In this document: one piece after another, positions 1 to 7,826 of the stretch
Position numbering within the stretch: the first letter of the stretch is position 1
Layout of the letters: the number at the start of each line of letters is the position of its first letter
Virus record (IMG/VR): IMGVR_UViG_3300017527_000462
Span: 1 to 33,693 of that record
Origin: a virus
Strand: one strand, 5' to 3'
Length of the DNA stretch: 33,693 bases
Translations under genes and position numbers: made by a program
The notes under the pieces: model-generated
Databases searched by the model: none
The model's input: only the letters and a program-made list of their open reading frames with translations
Told to the model about the DNA's origin: nothing

Positions 1-99
1 CTTAGGTGGAATTATGAATATAACCTTTATTAAACAGTGCGATCCGACAAAAGACAGCGGTTGGAGTGCGTATAACATCGGCGATGAAGCCACGCTAAA
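1..99. repeat. Terminal direct repeat, left copy (contig overlap)
   Basis: The first 99 bases recur without mismatch at 33595-33693. The copy runs into the first gene of the window, and the reading order continues naturally across the junction. This is the pattern an assembler leaves at the ends of a circular or circularly permuted molecule, so the repeat should be counted once. Confidence 0.95.
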
Positions 100-319
100 A
101 GGCGGCGCTAATCTCATCGCCGCTGGCATTGCCCGCGAAGGATGGGGCGAAGTTGAGCAAGCGCCGCTTGTGCCTGATTTGTCACCAAATAGAAAAGTGC
201 TAGCGTCTCGCGCCGTTCGTAAAAAGGCCGCCGATGAAAACTTACTTATTTATTCCGTAGTTGGCACGGGCAAAAACGGACGTGTCACGATGGCAGACGT
301 TGAGGCGTTAATCGAATGA
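14..319 (+). CDS. Head-tail region protein with E3/peripheral-subunit-binding domain
   Basis: A 101-residue protein with a clear site AGGTGG before its ATG. Residues 1-45 look like the small phage proteins of head-tail regions that carry a Y-x-x-G-D/E segment followed by a leucine/alanine helix. Residues about 62-100 match the peripheral subunit-binding fold of 2-oxo-acid dehydrogenase E2 proteins: S-R-A-V-R-K-K-A, then G-T-G-K-N-G-R-V-T, then a D-V-E-A helix. In E2 this domain docks E3 or E1. Here, between a virion protein and the gp6-like connector, it more likely docks another virion or host protein. The stop overlaps the next start (ATGA). The domain match is strong by eye; the role is inference. 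Confidence 0.75.
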   Translation: MNITFIKQCDPTKDSGWSAYNIGDEATLKGGANLIAAGIAREGWGEVEQAPLVPDLSPNRKVLASRAVRKKAADENLLIYSVVGTGKNGRVTMADVEALIE

Positions 320-888
320 CTGATTACACGACCGTCGATAAAGTAAAAGAGTTTCAGGGTATAGAAGGCTCCGCCGATGATGCCCTGATTGAGTATCTAA
401 TAACGGCCGTTTCTCGCGCTTTTGATATGGCGACGGGATACACTTTCGGCGCAGCGGCGGACAGCGACCGCGTTTTTTACGTCTGGCAGAATGATACCGA
501 CGGCGCGTGCCTGATCTTTGACCAGCCATATGCCAGCATCACGAGCATAGAAAACGGCGACGGTGTAACGTTAGCAACAACCGATTACCTATTGAAGCCG
601 AAGGACGTGCCGTATACATCGGCAACCATCACGCCGCTATCGTCCGTCTATTGGACAGACGGCGACGCATACGACGGGATAACGGTGACGGGATTGGTCG
701 GCTACCCGCTGACAGATGATATTAAACAGGCGGTTATACAGTGGGTTTCGTTTATGTATCGACAAAAAGACAATCCATTGGTGGACATCACCGCCATAGA
801 ATCGGGCGCGGTTATCGCAACCCCAAACCGCCCACGATATGTCACAGATGTGATAAATCTGTACAAGGACATTAGACCCAGTGGCTAG
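316..888 (+). CDS. Head-tail connector, HK97 gp6-like
   Basis: A 190-residue protein of the phage gp6-like head-tail connector type. These proteins form a ring below the portal and prepare the head for tail attachment. The family pattern is visible: an N-terminal helical part with V-K-E-F and D-D-A-L-I-E-Y-L-I-T-A-V, a middle part with the I-T-S-I-E-N-G-D-G turn and Y-L-L, and a C-terminal helix with D-D-I-K-Q-A-V-I-Q-W-V. Its place after the capsid genes and before the tail tube fits. The start overlaps the previous stop by ATGA. Confidence 0.85.
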   Translation: MTDYTTVDKVKEFQGIEGSADDALIEYLITAVSRAFDMATGYTFGAAADSDRVFYVWQNDTDGACLIFDQPYASITSIENGDGVTLATTDYLLKPKDVPYTSATITPLSSVYWTDGDAYDGITVTGLVGYPLTDDIKQAVIQWVSFMYRQKDNPLVDITAIESGAVIATPNRPRYVTDVINLYKDIRPSG

Positions 889-1297
889 CGCACAGATTTT
901 GACCTTACGCGGCATGGTAGACGCTATCATCGCCCTGGATATTCCATCGGTTCGGCGTGTGTTTCCTGCCCCGCCTGAAAACGTAGCAACCGCCGATCTT
1001 CCGGCGTTGTGGCCAGCGTTGCCATCCATTGCAACCAATGATCGGGAAGTGTTCTGCAGAGCAACAACGGAAGACATCACCATGAGCCTATTTGTAGCCG
1101 TTGAGCCATACGGACAGGATACACAAGAAGCGCGGTTTGATTTGGCGATAGAATTAGGCGACGAATTGAGAACGGCGTTTAACGATTGGACCTATTCATT
1201 ATGGCTTGATTATGACATCGCCGTGACGACGGCTCAAGTAGTCGCCCAAACGGGCTATTGGGGCATTATCGCAGAATTGACAGCGAGGAACGCATGA
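881..1297 (+). CDS. Probable tail terminator / head-tail joining protein
   Basis: A 138-residue protein between the connector and the tail tube gene, the usual place of head-closure or tail-terminator proteins. It has no motif I can name with certainty. The C-terminal G-Y-W-G-I-I-A-E-L-T ending and the mixed alpha/beta pattern suit the tail terminator fold. A GTG start at 881 overlaps the connector stop by 8 bases and has AAGGA upstream; an ATG at 914 is the alternative. The role rests mainly on gene order. Confidence 0.6.
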   Translation: MASAQILTLRGMVDAIIALDIPSVRRVFPAPPENVATADLPALWPALPSIATNDREVFCRATTEDITMSLFVAVEPYGQDTQEARFDLAIELGDELRTAFNDWTYSLWLDYDIAVTTAQVVAQTGYWGIIAELTARNA

Positions 1298-1461
1298 GAA
1301 AATATAGAGCGTTAGTCAACATCGGAACGCACCCGTTAACCAAAGCGGGCGACGTTATAACCGATGAGGGCGTATTGAAACGGATTCAAATGTTTATCAG
1401 AATGGGACAGGCAAAAGCCATCCCGCAAAAAAAGAGAGAGGTAAAATCAAATGGCAAGTAA
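1294..1461 (+). CDS. Small basic protein of the tail module
   Basis: A 55-residue, lysine/arginine-rich protein starting M-R-K-Y-R-A-L-V-N-I-G. I chose the ATG at 1294 because it overlaps the previous stop as ATGA; the frame is open upstream, but that would overlap the terminator gene by 39 bases. It contains a G-D-V-I-T-D-E-G-V-L segment like small connector-region proteins in other siphoviruses. The function is unknown. It overlaps the tail tube gene by 11 bases. Confidence 0.6.
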   Translation: MRKYRALVNIGTHPLTKAGDVITDEGVLKRIQMFIRMGQAKAIPQKKREVKSNGK

Positions 1462-1855
1462 AGGCGATCCAGAATTAACTATTTCAGGGCTGACATTCAG
1501 CCAAGACCCGACCGATGACGGCTGTCTGCAATCGGTAACATACGCAGACACCGCCGACGAATTGGAATATCTTTGTAACAGTCGGCATATTAAACTGCCC
1601 GGCGCGGCAACGGCAGCGGCTACGGTTTCCGTCGCTATTGCGGCTACAGATGTTGCCACGCTGACGGCGTTACAATCGTCGGCGGTTTTGGCGGACTTTG
1701 CGTATTATCCATTTGGAAATACGGCGACGTACATCAAAATCACAAGCGACAGCGCGTCGGTGTTCGGTTTCAGCATGAGTGAAGCTGTAAATAGTATTGT
1801 TATGGTTGATTTTAATATCGCCGTGAATAATCCTGTGGAAGCGGCGGCCAGCTAA
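1451..1855 (+). CDS. Major tail (tube) protein candidate
   Basis: A 134-residue, beta-rich protein rich in alanine, threonine and serine. It sits directly before the two tail chaperone genes and the tape measure gene, where the tail tube gene normally lies. It is short for a major tail protein but within the range of small tube folds without an added Ig domain. A purine-rich site (GAGAGAGGT) precedes the ATG. It has no Cys cluster or enzymatic motif. The call depends on order and composition. Confidence 0.65.
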   Translation: MASKGDPELTISGLTFSQDPTDDGCLQSVTYADTADELEYLCNSRHIKLPGAATAAATVSVAIAATDVATLTALQSSAVLADFAYYPFGNTATYIKITSDSASVFGFSMSEAVNSIVMVDFNIAVNNPVEAAAS

Positions 1856-2202
1856 TGACAGAATTAACGCCTGTTAAATTGTACGCAGAGTTTGGTAAAG
1901 AAGTGACGGCGGCGATTGAGACAGCCGCCGCCACTGGCTACCAATTAAAGCAATCAGAAGAAATCACCGTCGGCGCGTTGGCAAAGTTTGAACGCCGTTA
2001 CTTTGTCGATGGCAAACCGCCGACGGGAAAATACAACGTGATGCGGGGCTACATCAACGCCGCCGCCGCCGCTGGATTCTTTGAGGATGGCAACGCGCCA
2101 AAACCAAAGGACACCGATGCCATGACGGGTGCGAATGCCGCCGCGCTGTTTAAGGCGATTGATTTGGTGATGATTCGATGCGGACAAATTGACCCAAATT
2201 AA
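1855..2202 (+). CDS. Tail assembly chaperone 1 (gpG-like)
   Basis: A 115-residue, mostly helical protein between the tail tube and tape measure genes, the position of the lambda gpG-type chaperone that loads the tape measure. It starts in a TAATG overlap. The last sense codons are GAC CCA AAT before TAA; with the preceding C they form C-CCA-AAT, an X-XXY-YYZ slippery heptamer at 2193-2199. A -1 slip there would join this protein to the next frame (see the next gene). Confidence 0.75.
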   Translation: MTELTPVKLYAEFGKEVTAAIETAAATGYQLKQSEEITVGALAKFERRYFVDGKPPTGKYNVMRGYINAAAAAGFFEDGNAPKPKDTDAMTGANAAALFKAIDLVMIRCGQIDPN

Positions 2203-2471
2203 TGAGCGGGTGCGGTGCGTGTATTTTAGATAATGCACCGCCGCCCCGCCCGTTAATTGACGTATGGAATACAAAGCGCTGGGGCAATAAGTTCGCTACA
2301 GGCTGGAATGATTGGTCTGCTATCATGCTTGCCGAAATGAATGCCGCTATGAACTATGATAACGCTTTCCAATCGTACAAATCAGCAAGCAAAAAGGCGG
2401 AGTGGTCAAAGAGTAACACCGCCGCATGGGAAATCGTTAGTAGATACATAGCGGAGAAGATGGAAAAATAA
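2202..2471 (+). CDS. Tail assembly chaperone 2 (gpT-like frameshift partner)
   Basis: An 89-residue reading frame in the -1 frame relative to the upstream chaperone. The frame is open upstream only to 2193, exactly where the C-CCA-AAT heptamer lies, so a -1 shift would enter it just before the upstream TAA. It also has its own ATG in a TAATG overlap and could be made separately. The content (W-N-D-W, M-L-A-E-M-N-A-A-M, helical C-terminus ending A-E-K-M-E-K) fits the alpha-helical second chaperones of siphoviruses. Confidence 0.7.
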   Translation: MSGCGACILDNAPPPRPLIDVWNTKRWGNKFATGWNDWSAIMLAEMNAAMNYDNAFQSYKSASKKAEWSKSNTAAWEIVSRYIAEKMEK

Positions 2472-4402
2472 TGGCCAGAACACTTTACGAAATCGCAGTA
2501 GAGACAACCTATAAGGGAAAAGGGGCAAAAGATGCCGCAAAGGATATGGGCAGCGTGTCCTTAAAGGCCGAAATTGCCGCCCAAAAAACCGCCGATCTGG
2601 AAAAGGAGTGGAGAGACCTTGCGCGGCAAGTGGCGAGTGGATCGAAATCGTTTTCTGATGCTGAAAAAGAGGCTGACAAATTAACCCGCCAGATGGCGGA
2701 GCTGGACAGGAAAACGGGGAAGGCTGGCGATGGTGTGGAAAAAACATCCCGCAACTGGGAACAGATGGGGATGCAAGCCGCCGCCGCTGGCGGCGTTTTG
2801 GTCGGCGTAGGCGTTGCTGCAAAAAAAGCCTATGAATTCATCGGCGAGGGTGCGGAACTTTCCGCCGCTGCCGGAAAGTTTGATAATCTGTCAGTAAGCA
2901 TCAACACAACAGGTGAGGCGCTTCTCGGCAAACTGAAAACGGCAACAAAGGGCATGATGAGCGATGCGGATTTGATCGCCAGTGCCAGTGATATCATGTC
3001 GCTAGGCTTAGCCAAAACCGAAGATGGCGTAGTCCGTATGGCAACCGCCGTCGGTGCGTTGGATTTGGATATGCAGGTTCTGGCGCTTACATTGGCGAAT
3101 GATTCCACCGCCCGTCTTGACAATCTCGGATTGTCATTGGAAGCCGTGACAGCGCGTAAGAAGGAATTGATAGCCAGCGGGTTCATTGGCGATGCCTTTG
3201 ATGAAGCGGTGTTGATTGAGCTAGAGCAGAAAATGCTACTGCTAGGTGATGCCAGCGAAACGACCGCCGGGCAGATGAAGATCATGGAAGCCGCCGCCGC
3301 TACCCTATGGCAAAATTTCAAAAAGGGTGTGGCAGACAGTGACGCAGTTACAACATCAATTAAGAACTTGACGACCGTTATTAAGGGATTCAACGCCGTA
3401 CAAGATGCCAAGATGGCGGCGCGGGAAGACTTGACGGAAGCCGTAAGGAAGGGGATTGTCACAGAGGAAGAGGCCTATATTATTTTGCGCCAATCCATAC
3501 GGGGTCAAGATGAGTATGTAGAAAAGCTGGCGGACGTTAGGGCAGAAGTGGACGCGCTAAACGATTCGACGGCGGATATATCCACATCACAAGAAGAGTA
3601 TGCCATCATAGCGGCGGAGTTGGAAGCGCGACATTTGGCGCACGCCGAATCACTGGCGACCGTAGGCGTTGAACAATTGAGAGGCATTGAAACATCCGGT
3701 AATTATGCCGATGCGTTATACGAGAACGAAGCGGCGGCTACAGAATTGAGCGCGGCATTGATGGCGGCGGCTTTTGAAGAAACCGCGTTGATGGAGGCGC
3801 AATTGGAAGCCGTCGGGGTTACCGAATCATCAATTTCTATTTTAGACGGATATGCGGAGGCATTAGGGCGGAGTGATGAAGCGACACAAACCGCCGCAGG
3901 TAGACAGGACGAACACAGACAAGCATTGGAGCGAATGAGCGGCAATGCAGACATAGCCGCCGATAGGGTGGACAATTTAGCGATGAAGTTGCTCGGTATT
4001 CCGCCGTCCGTATCGACCACCGTAAGCGTTGACACATCGGCGGCGGATGCGGCTATAGGTAGCCTAGAGCGGAAGTTATTTGGATTAAGGGGGGCGGCGG
4101 GCGCGGGAGCTGACCAAAGCGGAAGCGGAAGCCCTGACGATCCCCAATTTGGGGGCGGGGCTACAGGTTCCGGATTTGCCAGCGGCGGGCAATTCGTTGT
4201 CCCATCTGGCTACCCCAATGATAGCTACCCGATCCGCGTCCAATCTGGCGAGCGTGTCACGGTTGAAACCCCGCAACAAATGAAATCAGGCGGCATGGGT
4301 GGTAATGTAACTATAAACATTAGCGGCGGTGATGTTGCCCAAATCCGCCGCGTATTGAGAGAGGAAGGAATATCGGCAGACAGCCGCAGGAGAATGAACT
4401 AA
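2471..4402 (+). CDS. Tape measure protein
   Basis: A 643-residue protein with the hallmarks of tail tape measure proteins. The N-terminus is charged and coiled-coil-like. An Ala/Gly-rich hydrophobic stretch follows (about residues 100-125, A-A-A-A-G-G-V-L-V-G-V-G-V-A). Long helices follow, and the C-terminus is glycine-rich with S-G-Y-P-N-D-S-Y-P-I-R-V-Q-S-G-E-R-V-T-V, a tail commonly seen in this family. It follows the two chaperone genes. At about 1.5 angstrom per residue it predicts a short tail near 95 nm. I saw no peptidase or lysozyme motif in it. Confidence 0.9.
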   Translation: MARTLYEIAVETTYKGKGAKDAAKDMGSVSLKAEIAAQKTADLEKEWRDLARQVASGSKSFSDAEKEADKLTRQMAELDRKTGKAGDGVEKTSRNWEQMGMQAAAAGGVLVGVGVAAKKAYEFIGEGAELSAAAGKFDNLSVSINTTGEALLGKLKTATKGMMSDADLIASASDIMSLGLAKTEDGVVRMATAVGALDLDMQVLALTLANDSTARLDNLGLSLEAVTARKKELIASGFIGDAFDEAVLIELEQKMLLLGDASETTAGQMKIMEAAAATLWQNFKKGVADSDAVTTSIKNLTTVIKGFNAVQDAKMAAREDLTEAVRKGIVTEEEAYIILRQSIRGQDEYVEKLADVRAEVDALNDSTADISTSQEEYAIIAAELEARHLAHAESLATVGVEQLRGIETSGNYADALYENEAAATELSAALMAAAFEETALMEAQLEAVGVTESSISILDGYAEALGRSDEATQTAAGRQDEHRQALERMSGNADIAADRVDNLAMKLLGIPPSVSTTVSVDTSAADAAIGSLERKLFGLRGAAGAGADQSGSGSPDDPQFGGGATGSGFASGGQFVVPSGYPNDSYPIRVQSGERVTVETPQQMKSGGMGGNVTINISGGDVAQIRRVLREEGISADSRRRMN

Positions 4403-6294
4403 TGGCGTTCACAATGGAATTAACGGACGGCACAACGACCATCGACATATTACAGACCAACGATACAACGGTTGGTTATCATCTACAGACAGAATCATAC
4501 ACGCCACAAATTAACAGGCGCAACCCGTCCGATTTTGGCGCGGTGTATTTGCCTGTTTTGGAGAATTTCACCATCGCCATCGTTGGCAGTACTCCGAATG
4601 ATGTTCATGTGAAGCTGGCCGCGTTGGTAAACTTAATGGATAACGTGCGGCTGTGGTTTGACAGTGACGCCGCCGCCGCTGATGCTGTAACTTTCGTGTT
4701 TAAGCCGGGCAGCTCAACAGAAGCGGCGGAGTATCAGGCGTTGATTGTTTCTGATGCTGAAATCGGCTATTCGCAATATATAGAGCATGTCGGCAACTGG
4801 TACAGAATGCCAGATATTCGGGTTTCATTTATGCGTAATGAGTGGCTGAGGGCGGAGGAGATAGCAATATCGGCGCCGGCCACAAATATAATAAGAAACC
4901 CCTCACTTGAAATCGACACGGCGGGATGGCTGGCGTATACCAATAATACAATTTCACGAAGTACAGATCAGGCGCATTCAGGCACTTACTCGCTTAAGCA
5001 AGCATTCGATGGTGGAATTGGATCATATTATACAATATACGATTATATGATTACGGCGGCGACGTATACAGCGTCAGCATGGGTATATATCCCCGACGAT
5101 TGGGATGGGGGTGGAATTTATGCAGAGCTCGTCAACTTCACGTCCTCCGTTTTTATTTCCGCAACAGCCCCCGATATGACAAAAACGAACCAATGGCAAC
5201 GCATTAGCGAAACCAGAACAATAAACGCGGCAGACCTAGACGGACAATTTCTAATTGCCGCCTATTCGCAACCAACGGCCGGGCGTTGTATTTACATCGA
5301 CAGTGCTAGCGCAGAGCTTTGGTCGACGGCAACTACCTACATCGACGGCGACCAAGTTGGGTGCGTATGGAATGGCGCGGCACATGCCAGCACATCAACG
5401 CGGGTTACTACACAGCCCAGCGTTGTGCAGGTTGGATTTAATAGCGCGGCGGCGTTGCCATCGCCCGTTGATATTGAGATACAACTGGCGGCAGCTTCGG
5501 CGGCGGGTGTATACGATACCGCGCTATTCACATCACGAAGTCCTATTTTGTTCACAGAGGCCGAAACCATGACATTGGGGTCAAATTTTTCTGTTTTGGC
5601 CGAAACGGAAGCGAGCGGCGGATCGCTTCTCTCATACACACCAAACGCAGGGGTGGCGACATCTGGGACATCCACAGCCTTCTTTTCATACCCTATCACA
5701 TATAGAAATTACGCAGTATGGGCAGTTGTGCGAAACAAAAGCGCCACAATAGATTATGAGATAACCACAGGCGTGGTACAAGCGACCCACAGAGCGAGAA
5801 ATAACGTAATTGTGGGAGCGGGCGACGTAACCCCCCGCATAGTACATATGGGGAATTATTCGCTAGGGTACACACCAACAACGCTTACAAATAGCAATCT
5901 GTCATTCACTGTGGGCGCGAGTGCTGGGAGCGGGACGCTGGATATAGATTGCTTTATTATAACATCCACCGATAGTGATTCCGACGGGTACACATCTCAC
6001 ATTCACGATTCCCTCGCAACTCTATCCAACCCAAAGGGCTTCAGGGTAGAAAACAGGGCGCTGACATTTATGTCGGGGTCTGTGATGCGGTTATGGGGCG
6101 GCGGTGGCAGTTCTGATGAGAGTGGAGTACCGTATACAGGAGATGCCCGACTGTCCACACTTTCTGATGATGTCTATGCCGTTGTTTTTGCAACTTACGA
6201 CAACTCAAAGGGGTGGAGGTACTGGTCGCTAGGTTCATCGACAACCCAAACCGTAACAGCCACCCGCCGACTAGCATCACTAACTCCATTATAG
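4402..6294 (+). CDS. Dit-like distal tail protein with carbohydrate-binding-like domain
   Basis: A 630-residue tail-tip protein directly after the tape measure gene. Residues about 1-155 have the beta-rich pattern of distal tail proteins. Residues about 162-305 look like a CBM4/9-type jelly roll: N-I-I-R-N-P-S-L-E, G-W, H-S-G-T-Y-S-L-K, Y-T-A-S-A-W-V-Y, then a late D-S-A-S-A-E-L-W strand. Residues 311-334 (T-T-Y-I-D-G-D-Q-V-G-C-V-W-N-G-A-A-H-A-S) repeat a segment that often follows this domain in phage tails. It probably binds host surface sugars. AGGAGAA precedes the TAATG start. Confidence 0.75.
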   Translation: MAFTMELTDGTTTIDILQTNDTTVGYHLQTESYTPQINRRNPSDFGAVYLPVLENFTIAIVGSTPNDVHVKLAALVNLMDNVRLWFDSDAAAADAVTFVFKPGSSTEAAEYQALIVSDAEIGYSQYIEHVGNWYRMPDIRVSFMRNEWLRAEEIAISAPATNIIRNPSLEIDTAGWLAYTNNTISRSTDQAHSGTYSLKQAFDGGIGSYYTIYDYMITAATYTASAWVYIPDDWDGGGIYAELVNFTSSVFISATAPDMTKTNQWQRISETRTINAADLDGQFLIAAYSQPTAGRCIYIDSASAELWSTATTYIDGDQVGCVWNGAAHASTSTRVTTQPSVVQVGFNSAAALPSPVDIEIQLAAASAAGVYDTALFTSRSPILFTEAETMTLGSNFSVLAETEASGGSLLSYTPNAGVATSGTSTAFFSYPITYRNYAVWAVVRNKSATIDYEITTGVVQATHRARNNVIVGAGDVTPRIVHMGNYSLGYTPTTLTNSNLSFTVGASAGSGTLDIDCFIITSTDSDSDGYTSHIHDSLATLSNPKGFRVENRALTFMSGSVMRLWGGGGSSDESGVPYTGDARLSTLSDDVYAVVFATYDNSKGWRYWSLGSSTTQTVTATRRLASLTPL

Positions 6295-6296
6295 CT

Positions 6297-7805
6297 ATGA
6301 AAATCACTATACAGGCGTTCACAGACAGCACGAAGACGGAAATGATCGGAGATTGGTCAACGACGGCGGAGCGGGTCAAGATGGGAACGGGCGGGCGTGG
6401 TTTTGACCGTGCATCAATGTTTATTCCAATGTCCACCAATGCCGCGTTTAATTTATACGCATTTGACGCGCTCCCCCATCTTGTCATCAACTACGAAGCG
6501 ACCAAATGGGAGGGACGTATTGAAGACAGAGCAATCACCAACGGCGGGATCAAAATCTCCGCATATGGCTATTGGCGGGCGTTACATGATACGCGCTATA
6601 CTGCACTATGGTCTGATACCAGTACGCGCCGTTGGGAGACTGTCATCAGCAATTCGGCCTTTACGCCTGAGCGGTATCAAATAGATTTTAACAACCGACT
6701 ATATATAGCACCGCGTGGTGGGGAGCAAATCAGCAGCAGTCAGCGCGGCGTTGTTGGTTATCGAATCCCTGACAAATCGACGCGGGATATAGAAGAAGTA
6801 GAATTTACTTATAATTTCCTAGCTCCAAATTCTACTTGGCAGATGATATTCAATCGGGGTAACAGCTCGTTTACTGGCGGCGTTAATGAATTGACCGTAA
6901 ATGGGACAGGGTCGCTAATTACGGCAACAGTAACGCAAACATTGGGAGCCCCCGCCGCTTCTGTATTATTCGCGATTAAATATAATAGTGGCACGGCTAC
7001 GACCATAACTAATACAGGCGATGTATATTTGAAAATAACGGGGATAAGGGTAAAAACCAAAACGGGGACAATATACGCAAATGACATCATAGAGGACATG
7101 ATAAGTGTCATAGATAGCGGGCAATTAAGCGCGTCGACCGCCATGATACAATCCCCCGCCGTCGATTTGGAAGATGTTATTTTCGAGGATAAACGCCCCG
7201 CCGATATTCTGGCAGATTTGGAATACAGGGGCGATAGCAACAGCCCGCCCCGCGTCTGGACATCCGCCGTATTTGATGGCCAGATGTTGCAATTCCAGCC
7301 AATCGGCGATGAGAACGGGCGGCATTGGTATGTTGATGTCCCTGCTATTGATTTACAAAAAACAATCGACGCGCTATCAACGACCATTTACACGAAATAT
7401 GTTGATGAGAACGGGCGGACGTTGCGAACCGACACGGCATCAAACGCGCAGTCAATTGTCAAGAATGGAATAGACAGGACGTATGCAGCGCGGGCAAATA
7501 CCACATCGGAAACACAGGCGGAATTGATACGCGATGCGGAATTGGATGAGCGCGGGGAGACACGACCACGCGCCGCCGTTATCGTGACAAAACTATACAA
7601 TGCCAGCGGCGGCGGCGTGCCATTGATTGAAGCGAGAAGCGGCGACCGCTTGACCATCCGAAACCTGCCAAACATCGGCGCCGAGCTAGACAATATACAG
7701 ACGTTTACAATAGACAGGACACGATTAGCGGGCGGTGAATTGGAAATTGTGCCATCGCGTGAATTGCCAAACATAGCCGATCTATTGGCACAAAGTCTGG
7801 TATAA
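6297..7805 (+). CDS. Tail hub / baseplate-like protein
   Basis: A 502-residue protein after the Dit-like gene. I placed the start at the ATG 2 bases after the upstream TAG rather than at an earlier in-frame ATG inside that gene; it has no clear Shine-Dalgarno, so translation is probably coupled. Residues near the start (G-D-W-S-T-T-A-E-R-V) and the final third (A-R-S-G-D-R-L-T-I-R-N-L-P and F-T-I-D-R-T-R-L) resemble phage tail hub proteins that bind the Dit ring. The middle looks like an inserted beta-sandwich domain. The exact role is inferred from order. Confidence 0.65.
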   Translation: MKITIQAFTDSTKTEMIGDWSTTAERVKMGTGGRGFDRASMFIPMSTNAAFNLYAFDALPHLVINYEATKWEGRIEDRAITNGGIKISAYGYWRALHDTRYTALWSDTSTRRWETVISNSAFTPERYQIDFNNRLYIAPRGGEQISSSQRGVVGYRIPDKSTRDIEEVEFTYNFLAPNSTWQMIFNRGNSSFTGGVNELTVNGTGSLITATVTQTLGAPAASVLFAIKYNSGTATTITNTGDVYLKITGIRVKTKTGTIYANDIIEDMISVIDSGQLSASTAMIQSPAVDLEDVIFEDKRPADILADLEYRGDSNSPPRVWTSAVFDGQMLQFQPIGDENGRHWYVDVPAIDLQKTIDALSTTIYTKYVDENGRTLRTDTASNAQSIVKNGIDRTYAARANTTSETQAELIRDAELDERGETRPRAAVIVTKLYNASGGGVPLIEARSGDRLTIRNLPNIGAELDNIQTFTIDRTRLAGGELEIVPSRELPNIADLLAQSLV

Positions 7806-7806
7806 T
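7798..7806 (+). promoter_or_regulatory. Extended -10 promoter candidate before the fibre gene
   Basis: TGGTATAAT at 7798-7806 is a perfect extended -10 (TGnTATAAT) straddling the stop of the hub gene, about 20 bases before the fibre start. No good -35 box lies at the right distance. It could give the fibre gene extra transcription, but it may be chance. Confidence 0.35.
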
Positions 7807-7826
7807 GGAAACCATGAACGGAGAAA

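Noticed and set aside
2830-3462. A 210-codon open frame on the minus strand
   Set aside because: It is opposite the tape measure gene; the Ser/Ala-rich content is an antisense effect.
5276-5285. Further copies of AACGGCCGTT at 5276 and near 14345
   Set aside because: These read AACGGCCGGG and AACGGCCGCT; they keep only the inner CGGCCG and were not counted.
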